From Nonomuraea basaltis (GTDB lineage: Bacteria > Actinomycetota > Actinomycetes > Streptosporangiales > Streptosporangiaceae): 64,000 bases of DNA. Shown piece after piece: positions 49,736 to 58,162 of this stretch. The notes beneath the pieces are model-generated. The model was not told where the DNA came from. It made no database searches and was given only the letters and a program-made list of their open reading frames with translations. The stretch covers positions 1 through 64,000 of the forward strand of contig NZ_VCJS01000027.1 in NCBI RefSeq assembly GCF_005893125.1, given 5' to 3'. How positions within the stretch are numbered: the stretch's first letter is position 1; each line of letters begins with the position of its first letter. The translations under genes were made by a program, and so were the position numbers.

Positions 49736-50563
49736 ATGACGATTCTCGTGACCGGCGCCACGGGGACGGTCGGTCGTCAGATCGTGGCGCAGCTCGTCGA
49801 GCGCGGCGCGCCCGTGCGCGCCCTGACCAGGAACCCGGCCGCCGCCAGGCTGCCCGGCTCCGTCGAGGTGGCCTATGGCGATCTGACCGAGCCGCGGTCA
49901 CTCACCCCGGCGCTGGAGGGCGTGACCGCACTGCACCTGATCACCGTCGGCGGCAACAGCTACGCGGACTACGCGCCGCTCCAGACCGGCCCCGAGATCG
50001 TCGCGCTGGCCGCCAAGGCCGGCGTGCGGCGCGTCAGCGTGCTGGGCGGCTGGGACGAGACCTCGGTCGAGGAGGCCCTGCGGGCCTCGGATCTCGGCTG
50101 GACGCAGTTGCTGTGCGTGGAGTTCATGGCGAACGCGTTCGAATGGGCCGAGTCCATTCGGGACGAGGGTGTGGTGCGGGTCTTCGGCGACCACCCTGGG
50201 GTCGTGGTCCACGAGGCCGACATCGCCGCCGTGGCCGTGGCCGCGCTGGTCGAGGAGGGGCACGCCGGCAGGTCGTACGAGCTCACCGGGCCGCAGGCGC
50301 TGACCCCCGCCGAGCGGGTCCGCCTGATCGGCGAGGCCGTGGGGCGCCAGATCCGGTTCGAGGAGCTCAGCGCGGACGAGTACCGGGCGTCGATGCGGGC
50401 GGCCGGTGAGAGCGACGAGCTGATCGAGTTCGCCGTTCAGCTCGGCGCGAATCCACCGGCCGCCAGCTCCATCGTCCAGCCCACCGTCGAACAGGTCATC
50501 GGCCGTCCCGCGCGGACGTTCGCCCAGTGGGCCGTTGAACACGCCGACGCCTTCCGCCGATAA
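49736..50563 (+). CDS. NmrA-type NAD(P)-binding protein
   Basis: ATG 49736 with AGGAGG 9 nt upstream. The 275 residues start with the dinucleotide loop ILVTGATGTVGRQIV and go on as an atypical SDR: VEVAYGDLTEPRSLTPALEG, VRRVSVLGGWDETSV, LCVEFMANAFEWAE. The catalytic Tyr-x-x-x-Lys is absent, as in redox-sensor NmrA proteins. It may sense NADP or reduce small quinones. It is 43 bp ahead of the epoxide hydrolase, so the two are probably co-transcribed. Confidence 0.85.
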   Translation: MTILVTGATGTVGRQIVAQLVERGAPVRALTRNPAAARLPGSVEVAYGDLTEPRSLTPALEGVTALHLITVGGNSYADYAPLQTGPEIVALAAKAGVRRVSVLGGWDETSVEEALRASDLGWTQLLCVEFMANAFEWAESIRDEGVVRVFGDHPGVVVHEADIAAVAVAALVEEGHAGRSYELTGPQALTPAERVRLIGEAVGRQIRFEELSADEYRASMRAAGESDELIEFAVQLGANPPAASSIVQPTVEQVIGRPARTFAQWAVEHADAFRR

Positions 50564-50605
50564 TCCCGGGCCTTTCCGCCTTAACACTGAATGAGGAGAA
50601 ATATC

Positions 50606-51826
50606 GTGACCATTCGTCCCTTCCGGATCGACATCCCCCAGCAGGACCTGGACGACCTGCGTACCCGGCTGGCGATGACCCGCTGGCAGGACCAGCTCCC
50701 CGGGACCGGCTGGGAGCGCGGGGTTCCCGTCGGCTACCTCAAGGAGCTGGCCGAATACTGGCGCACCGGGTACGACTGGCGCGCCCACGAGGCCAGGCTC
50801 AACGAACTCCCGCAGTTCACCACCACGATCGACGGACAGAACATCCATTTCATCCACATCCGCTCGGACAACGACTCGGCGCTGCCGCTCATGCTCCTGC
50901 ACGGCTGGCCGACCACGTTCGTGGAGTTCCTGGACGTGATCGAGCCGCTCTCCCGCGACTTCCACCTGGTCATCCCGTCGCTGCCCGGCTTCGGCTTCTC
51001 GGTCCCGCTGTCCGGTACGGGCTGGGACGCCGCCCGCGTCGCCAAGGCGTTCACGCGGCTGATGGCGATGCTGGGTTACGACAGGTACGGCGTACAGGGC
51101 GGCGACGCCGGGTCATTCGTCGCGCCGGAGATGGGCAAGCTGGACGCAGGCCACATCGTCGGCATCCACCTGAACGCCGCCCTCACCTTCCCCATCGGCC
51201 AGGAGGGCGAGATGGACAAGCTCACCGAGGAGGAACGGCGCCGCTGGAACACGATGGAGAACTTCAACGACGGTTACCTCCAGACCCAGTCCAAGCGGCC
51301 CCAGACCGTCTCGTACGGGCTCCACGACTCGCCGGTGGCGCAGCTCGCGTGGATCATGGAGAAGTTCAAGGAGCTGACCGAGCCGGTGGCCGGGCTCCCG
51401 GAGGACTCCCTGGACCGCGACCTCATGCTGACCGACGTCACCATCTACTGGCTGACCGGCACGGCGGGTTCGTCGGCGCAGTTCTACTACGAGAACATGA
51501 ACGCCGCCGACTGGAGCGAGGGCGACGCGGGGGAGTGGGGTTCGGCCTCCTCCGACGACTCCGCCTCCTGGGGAGGAGGCGACGCGGGCGGCTGGAACTC
51601 GGCGGACTCCGGCGGCGCCGGGGACTGGGCCGCGGCGGAGCGGGGGACCGTACCCACCGGGGTGCTCGTGTCCAAGGCGTGCGACGTCACGATCCGCTCC
51701 TGGGCCGAGCGCGACCACAACATCGTGCACTGGGCCGAGTACGACAAGGGCGGCCACTTCTTCGGCGCGGAGCAGCCCGCGCTCTTCGCCGAAGACGTCA
51801 CCGCCTTCTTCGCGAAGCTGCGCTGA
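50606..51826 (+). CDS. epoxide hydrolase with Gly/Ser/Asp/Trp-rich insertion
   Basis: GTG 50606 has GAGGAG 7 nt upstream. The 406 residues match the N-terminal-domain epoxide hydrolase family: [20 protein letters not shown], oxyanion HGWPTT, nucleophile Asp167 in VQGGDAGSF, and the catalytic His in YDKGGHFFG. Between [11 protein letters not shown] and RGTVPTG, where relatives have only a few residues, an extra 40-odd residues (about 304-347) rich in Gly, Ser, Asp, Ala and Trp are inserted. They contain near-repeats GDAGEWGSA and GDAGGWNSA. The insertion lies in the cap region and could change access to the site. Confidence 0.85.
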   Translation: MTIRPFRIDIPQQDLDDLRTRLAMTRWQDQLPGTGWERGVPVGYLKELAEYWRTGYDWRAHEARLNELPQFTTTIDGQNIHFIHIRSDNDSALPLMLLHGWPTTFVEFLDVIEPLSRDFHLVIPSLPGFGFSVPLSGTGWDAARVAKAFTRLMAMLGYDRYGVQGGDAGSFVAPEMGKLDAGHIVGIHLNAALTFPIGQEGEMDKLTEEERRRWNTMENFNDGYLQTQSKRPQTVSYGLHDSPVAQLAWIMEKFKELTEPVAGLPEDSLDRDLMLTDVTIYWLTGTAGSSAQFYYENMNAADWSEGDAGEWGSASSDDSASWGGGDAGGWNSADSGGAGDWAAAERGTVPTGVLVSKACDVTIRSWAERDHNIVHWAEYDKGGHFFGAEQPALFAEDVTAFFAKLR

Positions 51827-51910
51827 CCGGCCCGCCCTCGGGCGATCGGGGGCGGCCGTCCCCGTCCTTGATCTCCTGCGCTGCCTCGTGAGGAGCGGGC
51901 GAGGTGCCGG

Positions 51911-54900
51911 TCAGGGCCAGCGGAGGCCCGAGGCGGCGGCGGGGGGCTGGTAGCGGCACGTGGAACCGGTCGTGACCGAGGCCCGCAGGTGGGCGGCCAG
52001 CTCGGGGTGGCGCTGGTCGAGCTGGCGCAGCGTGTTGCGGATGCGGTTGGTGACCGCCTTGCGGGCGCGTTCGGCCTCGTCGCCCAGCCTGCGCGGCCGG
52101 CCGCCCAGCCCGGCGGCGGTGCGCAGCTCGTCGAGCAGCGCCTGCCGCTCCGCGTCGAGCTCGGCCGCGCGCCGGTCGTGGCCCAGCTCGGCGGCCCGGT
52201 CGATCTCGTCGTCGAGCAGCTCCAGCCGTCTCCGGTAGCGAGTCCTGGCCTCCTCGTCGAGCACGTCGTCGCCGCCCAGGCCGCGCGCGGCGACGACGAC
52301 CTCGCCGCCCGACGGGTTGAGCAGCTCGACCGCGGACACGTCCACTCCCGGACGGCCGAGCAGCACCCGCAGGTCGGCCAGGCCCTTGGAGTCGGGCAGG
52401 TGCACGGTCCGGCCGGCGAAGGTCAGGGTCCAGACCTCGCCGTCGAAGCGGAAGGCGCTGGCTCCGGGGCGCGGCAGGCGTACGAGCATGCCCAGGTCCG
52501 CCGCCTCCCGCTCCACCTGCTCGATCAGCGCCGACGCGTCGTCGCCGCGGGCCTGCAGTGCCTCCGCCAGGCGGGCCCGTGGCTCGATCGACCACGGGCG
52601 CGCGCCCAGCAGGTCGGCGGCGCGGCAGGCGGCGGTGAAGCCGGCGACCGCGTCGTCCCAGCGCTCCTGCGCCGCGTCGAGCACGGCCGCCCAGTGCGCG
52701 TACGGGCCCTCGACGGCCACGGTGGCCGTCACACCCCACTGGCCGACGTACGGTGTGATCGCGGCCCGCGCGTGCTCGCAGAGCACCGGATCCTTCGACA
52801 GGGCGGCGGCCTGCGCCTGGAACCTCAGCCACAGCGGCGCCATCCAGCGCAGGTACTGCTCGCCCGCGGCCATGATCTTCGCCAGGTGCCGCAGGGCGGC
52901 CTCGCCGCCGTCACCGCGTTGCACCGCCGTCACCGCGTCGTAGAGCGGGAAGTGCCGGCTGTCCGCGCGTTCCATCTCGGCGAGCACGGCGTCGGCGTCG
53001 TCGAAGCGACCCCGGAGCAGCGCGGCCGACCAGCGCTGCATCCAGCGCAGATCCCGCCGGTCGATGGCGGGCTGCTCGCCGAGCTCGTAGGCGGCGTCGA
53101 TGTGCGTGCCCGCCTCGTCGAAGCGGCCGGCGAGCGTCGCGAACATGGCCTTGAGCACGGTGGCCTCGTGCTGGAACAACGGCAGCTCCGACTCCTGCGC
53201 GGCTCCGGCGAAGGCCCGCTGCTCGCTCAGGCAGCGGGGGTCGCCCAGCTCGAGCAGCGCCCCCACGCGCCAGGACCGCGCGGTCAGCTCGAGCTGCCGG
53301 TCCCGCGTGCGCCGCGCCACCGCCGCCAGCTCGTCGGTGATGGCCAGCCGCTCTGTCGTGGTGTCCGGCCCCCAGATGGCGCCCAGCCTTGCCAGCAGGC
53401 TGAACCCGAGCGTCTCGTCGTCCTCGCCCCGCCTGGCCAGCTCCGCCGCGACCGCACTCAACTCCCGCGCCGCCACATCAAGCCATGCTCCGTCTTCCCC
53501 CACGGCACGCGCGTCCTCCGGGCGGTGCTCGTTCCCGTGCGTGTCCTCCGCGGGATTCAGCCCGGTCGCGTTCTGCCGCACCAGGCGTCGGTGTGCGTCG
53601 TGGACGAAGTCGGTCCAGCGGCCACGGCCGTCATAGCAGAGCTCGTGCAGCTTCAGCGCGGTGAGCGCGAGCAGCTCGGGGTCGTCGAGCCGGTGTGTGA
53701 TCGCGATGGCCGCGTCGAGCGTGCGCACGCCGGCGGCCTCCTCGCCCGCGCGGTGCTGCGCCACGCCGAGGTCCAGACCGATCGTGGCACGCCGGCGCGG
53801 CTCGGACGCGGGTGTCATCTCCAGAGCGCGGCGGTAGTGCGCGACGGCCTCCTCGTCGGCCAGCCGCGCCTCGGCGTCCCTGGCGGCGGCGAGGAGCAGG
53901 TCGGGAGCGCCCGGGACGGCGGCGAGATAGGCGTGACGCGCGCGCGTCGCCGGCAGGGCGGCCGGATCGAGGGCATGGAGCGCGGCCGCGTGCCGAGCCC
54001 GGGCCCCGGCCGAGTCGAGCTCGCCGTAGAGGGTCTCACGGACCAGATCATGGACGAAGGCGTGGCGGCCCGTGCCGAGCACGGTGACCAGCTTGGCCGA
54101 CACGGCCTGGTCAAGCGCGCCACCCACCCGCTCGCTCGCCATGATCGAGCCGAGGGCCGCGGACAGCTCTTCCTCCGTGAACTCCCGCCCCAGCACCGCC
54201 GCCATCCGCAGCACGCCGAGCACTTCGTCCGGCAGCCGGGACAGCCGCCGCCGCACAGCCGCACCCACCCCCGGCGGGATAGTGGCGAGCGGGCTGCCGC
54301 CCTGCCACAGGCGGGCGGTCTGCTCGACGAAGAACGGGTTGCCCCCGGTCCGCCGGTGGATCTCGGTCACCAGCTCCTCGCCCGGCTCGAGCCCGGTGAT
54401 GTGCGCGACCAGCCGGCCGACCGCCTCCCGATCGAGCCCGGTCAGCGCCAGCGTGATGGCCTTGGCCTCCAGCGGCAGGCTGAGCGGGCCGTCGACCTCG
54501 GCGTCGCGGTAGGTGCCGATCACCAGCAGCCGTTCGAACCAGGCGTGCCGCACCACGAACTCCAGCAGCCTGAGCGAGGCGGAGTCGGCCCAGTGGAGAT
54601 CCTCGAGCACCACCACGACCGGCCGCTCCCGCGAGGCGTCCACCAGCAGCGCGGTCACCGCGTCGTACAGCTCGAACGCCTCCGCGTCCGCCCCCGCCAG
54701 GCTCTGCGGCGTGGTCCCGGGCGCGAGCTGGCGGACCACCTGCACCCACGGCCAGTAGCCCGGCGCTCCCTCGCCCTCCCAGCAGGCGCCGCTGAGCAGC
54801 CGGGCGCCGCCCCGGACGGCCTCCTGCGCCGCGCTCGCCACCAGCGTGCTCTTGCCGATGCCCGCCTCGCCCGTGACGAGCACCAGCGACCCGTGGCTGA

Positions 54901-54967
54901 CCAGCGCCCGCTCGACCTCGCCGCGCAGGACGGCCACGGGCCGGCCCCGTCCGATGAGCATCGCCAT
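51911..54967 (-). CDS. large AAA/LuxR-type ATPase regulator without HTH
   Basis: ATG 54967. The 1018 residues start with a LAL-type ATPase: Walker A VLVTGEAGIGKSTLVASA (about 28-45), Walker B VVVVLEDLHWADSASLRLLE, and sensor text RTGGNPFFVEQTARL. A long TPR-like region follows (about 350-800). The C-terminus has a small beta domain (FRFDGEVWTLTFAGRTVHLP) and a helical segment (GDEAERARKAVTNRIRNTLR, then QLDQRHPELAAHLRASV). The expected LuxR HTH is missing, so it may signal through a partner. It converges with the epoxide hydrolase. Confidence 0.8.
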   Translation of the reverse strand: MAMLIGRGRPVAVLRGEVERALVSHGSLVLVTGEAGIGKSTLVASAAQEAVRGGARLLSGACWEGEGAPGYWPWVQVVRQLAPGTTPQSLAGADAEAFELYDAVTALLVDASRERPVVVVLEDLHWADSASLRLLEFVVRHAWFERLLVIGTYRDAEVDGPLSLPLEAKAITLALTGLDREAVGRLVAHITGLEPGEELVTEIHRRTGGNPFFVEQTARLWQGGSPLATIPPGVGAAVRRRLSRLPDEVLGVLRMAAVLGREFTEEELSAALGSIMASERVGGALDQAVSAKLVTVLGTGRHAFVHDLVRETLYGELDSAGARARHAAALHALDPAALPATRARHAYLAAVPGAPDLLLAAARDAEARLADEEAVAHYRRALEMTPASEPRRRATIGLDLGVAQHRAGEEAAGVRTLDAAIAITHRLDDPELLALTALKLHELCYDGRGRWTDFVHDAHRRLVRQNATGLNPAEDTHGNEHRPEDARAVGEDGAWLDVAARELSAVAAELARRGEDDETLGFSLLARLGAIWGPDTTTERLAITDELAAVARRTRDRQLELTARSWRVGALLELGDPRCLSEQRAFAGAAQESELPLFQHEATVLKAMFATLAGRFDEAGTHIDAAYELGEQPAIDRRDLRWMQRWSAALLRGRFDDADAVLAEMERADSRHFPLYDAVTAVQRGDGGEAALRHLAKIMAAGEQYLRWMAPLWLRFQAQAAALSKDPVLCEHARAAITPYVGQWGVTATVAVEGPYAHWAAVLDAAQERWDDAVAGFTAACRAADLLGARPWSIEPRARLAEALQARGDDASALIEQVEREAADLGMLVRLPRPGASAFRFDGEVWTLTFAGRTVHLPDSKGLADLRVLLGRPGVDVSAVELLNPSGGEVVVAARGLGGDDVLDEEARTRYRRRLELLDDEIDRAAELGHDRRAAELDAERQALLDELRTAAGLGGRPRRLGDEAERARKAVTNRIRNTLRQLDQRHPELAAHLRASVTTGSTCRYQPPAAASGLRWP

Positions 54968-55332
54968 GCGGGAACCCTACGCGGGGCGACCGACAAGAAG
55001 GGATGATCGGCGAAGCCAGAGAGGCCGAGCCCGCACCTCGTGCGGAAAGTGAAAGTTTCACCGGAAACTCGCAGGTGGGTGAAAGGAGCTGCATGTGCCA
55101 TTTGACGCATGACGCAGCTCGTGCGATCAAAGCTCAAGTGGGTACGGTCGTGGCTTGAATTCGGCTGCCCTCTCAACTAACTCGACGGCGGGGAACGTCG
55201 TCCGCCCGCCGGGAAGGCGTTGACCGAATCATCGGGAGCGATCTTGACATCCGCTAGCACGAGCCGGACCTTGAGGCAGCGCGCCCTTCCTCGAGGCCCA
55301 CGGCTGTTAGCGCTACCACCCGGAGACACCGC
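54968..55332. promoter_or_regulatory. divergent promoter region with GAAAGTTTC site
   Basis: There is no gene. At 55050-55060 lies TGAAAGTTTCA, identical to the site at 24816-24826, followed by CCGGAAACT. It may bring the metalloprotease at 55333, or the ATPase gene, under the same regulator as the GH3 operon. A plausible -35 TTGAAT with TAACTC at 17 bp lies near 55160-55180. Confidence 0.4.
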
Positions 55333-56583
55333 ATGAAACGTCTGGCGATCCTGCCCCTCCTCTTGATCACCTGCTTCCTGCTGCCCGTCGAGAGCGCCTT
55401 GGCCGACACGAACGTGGCCAGGTCGGCGACCGCGTCGGCCTCGTACACCTCGCCGTGGGAGAGCGTCGCGGCGATCAACGACGGCATCGACCCGCCCAGC
55501 TCCAACGACACCGTCAACCGCCGCTGGGGCACCTGGCCCAACACCGGCACCCAATGGGCCGAGCTGACCTGGCCCTCCGCCCAGAACCTCCGATCCGCCG
55601 ACATCTACTTCTTCGACGACGGCGGCGGCGTCCGTCTGCCCGCCTCCTGGAAGCTCCAGCGTTGGACCGGCAGTGCGTACGCCGACATCCCCGGCACGTA
55701 CCCGGCCGCCGTCAACGCCTACAACACGGTCACCTTCGCGCAGGTCAGCACCACGCGGCTGCGGGTGGTCCTGCAGAGCGGCCAGGCGTCGGTCGGGCTG
55801 CTGGAGGTCAAGGCGTTCACCCCCGACTCGGGCGGAGGCACGAGCGGCTGGAACCCGCCCGCCAACCTGGTCGTCCCGCTCAACGAGGTGTGGCAGCACC
55901 AGGAGAGCACGTACCCGAACCTGTACGGGTTCCGCAACTACGGCTGGGACCAGATCATGGCCAACGGCGGCTCGATCAACTACTGCGTGCGCTGGGACAC
56001 CAGCGCCACGGTGACCGCCGCCCAGCGTGACCAGATCCACGCCACGCTGGCCCGCCAGTTCAAGAAGTGGATGGACGTCATGGCCGGCCACAACGGGTGG
56101 CCGTACGCGAACGTGCCGCTCAAGGTGGTGGGCTGGGCCGTCCGCGACCGCGCCCAGCTCCAGTGGAGCGACACCTCCGTCGACATCTACGTGAACAACA
56201 TTCGCGAGAACGCGCCGCAGTGCGCCGAGCCGTGCGGCCGCTTCTTCAACCAGAGCGGCAACTACCCGAACTGCCCGGGCGGCCCGTCCCACCACTACGA
56301 CATGTCGCTCTGGCTGACCGCGGGCTTCGGCGGCGGCGCCGGGGGCGACTGGGGGCAGCGGCTCGGCAGCGAGTACTACATGTCCAACCTCAACACCGAC
56401 AACATGCACATCCTGCTGCATGAGATGGGCCACTCGTTCGGCCTGGACGACTTCTACGACTGGACGCCGACCGGGGTGTGCTGCTTCCTCATGAAGGCGG
56501 GCAGCGCGACGTCGATCACGGAGTTCGACGCGTGGATGTTCCGCGACTGGTGGCGCCACCTGAAGAGCCGCTACGGCCTCTGA
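55333..56583 (+). CDS. secreted discoidin-linked HExxH metalloprotease
   Basis: CCCGGAGACACC precedes ATG 55333. The 416 residues have a signal peptide (LAILPLLLITCFLLPVESAL) and an F5/8 type C (discoidin) module at about 27-160 (SYTSPWESVAAINDGIDPPS, SVGLLEVKAF). A metalloprotease-like domain follows with HEMGHSFGLDDFYDW (about 362-376): HExxH, a Gly, and a third ligand Asp. Six Cys near the site (CAEPCGRFFNQ; GVCCFLM) suggest disulphides. The discoidin module should bind carbohydrate. It is convergent with two other metalloprotease genes. Confidence 0.8.
   Translation: MKRLAILPLLLITCFLLPVESALADTNVARSATASASYTSPWESVAAINDGIDPPSSNDTVNRRWGTWPNTGTQWAELTWPSAQNLRSADIYFFDDGGGVRLPASWKLQRWTGSAYADIPGTYPAAVNAYNTVTFAQVSTTRLRVVLQSGQASVGLLEVKAFTPDSGGGTSGWNPPANLVVPLNEVWQHQESTYPNLYGFRNYGWDQIMANGGSINYCVRWDTSATVTAAQRDQIHATLARQFKKWMDVMAGHNGWPYANVPLKVVGWAVRDRAQLQWSDTSVDIYVNNIRENAPQCAEPCGRFFNQSGNYPNCPGGPSHHYDMSLWLTAGFGGGAGGDWGQRLGSEYYMSNLNTDNMHILLHEMGHSFGLDDFYDWTPTGVCCFLMKAGSATSITEFDAWMFRDWWRHLKSRYGL
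55433..55634. repeat. 202-bp perfect inverted repeat, left arm
   Basis: This segment inside the discoidin module is identical base for base to the reverse complement of 58353-58554. Identity stops sharply at both ends. Neither copy shows a single change over 202 bp, including third codon positions. Confidence 0.95.
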
Positions 56584-56604
56584 GCTGAAAGAGCCGTAAC
56601 GTCT

Positions 56605-56642
56605 GGAAGGGCCGGCCGCCAGGTGCGGCGGCCGGCCCTTCC
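56605..56642. terminator. bidirectional terminator
   Basis: GGAAGGGCCGGCCGCC (56605-56620) pairs perfectly over 16 bp with 56627-56642 around a 6-nt loop, between the convergent genes ending at 56583 and 56647. Confidence 0.85.
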
Positions 56643-56646
56643 GGGG

Positions 56647-58146
56647 TCAGGCCACGGTGAGGGTGTACTCGCGGGTGACGGGAGCGCTCAGCTTGTCGTA
56701 GTCCCTGAGCTGCACGGTGAACTTGTACGACCCGGCCGCGGCCGGCTTGCCGATGATCGCGCCGGTGAACCTGTCGAGGGTCAGCCCCTCGGGCAGCGCC
56801 CCGCGCACGACCTGCCAGTCGTAGAACGGCACGCCGCCCTTGGCCCGCAGCCGCTGCTCGTACCCGGCCCCGGCCGTCCCCGCCGGCAGCTCCGCCGTCT
56901 CGATCGAGGGCTTGAGGAACGGGGTCAGGCTCCTGTTCAGCTTCCACCCGGCGTTCTCGGCGATCAGGAGCGTCAGCTTGGTCAGCTCCCACCGGCGCGT
57001 CGGGAAGTGGTGCCGCCAGCCGCCGTTCTGGCCGCTGAGCCGGTCCCAGTACGGCTCGTCCGCGGGCACGTGGTAGCTGGTGTCGAGCGGGACGGGATAG
57101 CCCTGGTAGTCGATGACGTCCTGGTCGTCCCTGCCCTTGGACGCCACGTAGCCGGCCATGCCCTTCCAGTCGCTGTGGAAGGCGACCGCGTGGCCGTACT
57201 CGTGCATGACCAGGCCCTGCACGTCGATCACCTGGCCGAGGTCGGTCTTGTACCAGTCCTCGTCGTTCAGGGAGGTGAACAGCTTCATGAGTTGCTCGTC
57301 GTACTCGAGGATCATGCTGGTCGAGCGGTGGTACGGAGTGGGCTCGCCGTTCCTGGTGTGGAACTTGCCGTTGATCGTCGGGTAGCCGGTCGAGTACGGG
57401 GTCTGGATGCCGCGGAAGAACACGTACATGCCGTTGTACGGCTCGGCGTTCGTCGCCTCGACCTCGTTCTGCCAGTCGTCGCCCGGCAGCCGGTTGACCT
57501 CGTCGCCCGCCGGGACCGTGTCGAACGGCTCCAGGTCGAAGAAGGCGAACCAGTTCCGTACCGCGCTCTCGGCTGCCTCGCGCACGCCGCGGTCGGAGAA
57601 GTAGCCGGTGATCGTGTCGTACCGGTAGTCGAAGTCGATCGGGATGGCCGGCTCAAGCGGGGTCTTCTCGTCCTGCTGCACCCTGATCGGCATCGTCTGC
57701 GTGCGCCTGGCGCCGGTCGCGTCGGTGGTCTTCATGACCCACTGGTGCAGCTCGTCGCGGCCCGCGCCCTGCATGGAGTGGATGGCCAGCCGCACGGTCT
57801 CGCGGTCGGCCGGGCCGGTCAGGGTGAACGACTTGGTGGCGCCGGTGGCGGTCAGCTCGCTCGGCATGTTGAGCATAAGCCTGGAGGTGCCCTTGGCGTG
57901 CAGGTCGACCTTCAGTGGATAGGAGATCCCGGGCACTTTCGGCGCCCGTACGGTCAGCTCGACGTACGGGTTGGCCAGGTAGCCCTGCCAGTCCACGAGC
58001 TGGACGCCGTAGTCGTTCACCTTGCGGAAGAAGATGTCGTAGACCTCCAGCGCGGGCGCCTCCCGTCGGGCGGCGAGGCTGGGGGAGGGGGCGGACACCG
58101 CGCCGGCCAGGGCGGCCAGCGCGGCGAGGGTGGTGATCTTCCTCAT
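56647..58146 (-). CDS. secreted HExxH metalloprotease-like protein without discoidin module
   Basis: GGAAGGG precedes ATG 58146. The 499 residues start with a signal peptide (LAALAALAGAVSAPSPSLAA) and an N-terminal beta domain (NDYGVQLVDWQGYLANPYVE). The catalytic-like domain has LVMHEYGHAVAFHSDW (about 313-328), so HExxH plus a third His. A C-terminal putative-Ig domain follows (LPEGLTLDRFTGAIIGKPAA). It is a close paralogue of the next gene upstream, which additionally has a discoidin module. The 16-bp gap suggests the two are co-transcribed. Confidence 0.8.
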   Translation of the reverse strand: MRKITTLAALAALAGAVSAPSPSLAARREAPALEVYDIFFRKVNDYGVQLVDWQGYLANPYVELTVRAPKVPGISYPLKVDLHAKGTSRLMLNMPSELTATGATKSFTLTGPADRETVRLAIHSMQGAGRDELHQWVMKTTDATGARRTQTMPIRVQQDEKTPLEPAIPIDFDYRYDTITGYFSDRGVREAAESAVRNWFAFFDLEPFDTVPAGDEVNRLPGDDWQNEVEATNAEPYNGMYVFFRGIQTPYSTGYPTINGKFHTRNGEPTPYHRSTSMILEYDEQLMKLFTSLNDEDWYKTDLGQVIDVQGLVMHEYGHAVAFHSDWKGMAGYVASKGRDDQDVIDYQGYPVPLDTSYHVPADEPYWDRLSGQNGGWRHHFPTRRWELTKLTLLIAENAGWKLNRSLTPFLKPSIETAELPAGTAGAGYEQRLRAKGGVPFYDWQVVRGALPEGLTLDRFTGAIIGKPAAAGSYKFTVQLRDYDKLSAPVTREYTLTVA

Positions 58147-58162
58147 CTAAGCCCTTCCGGCG

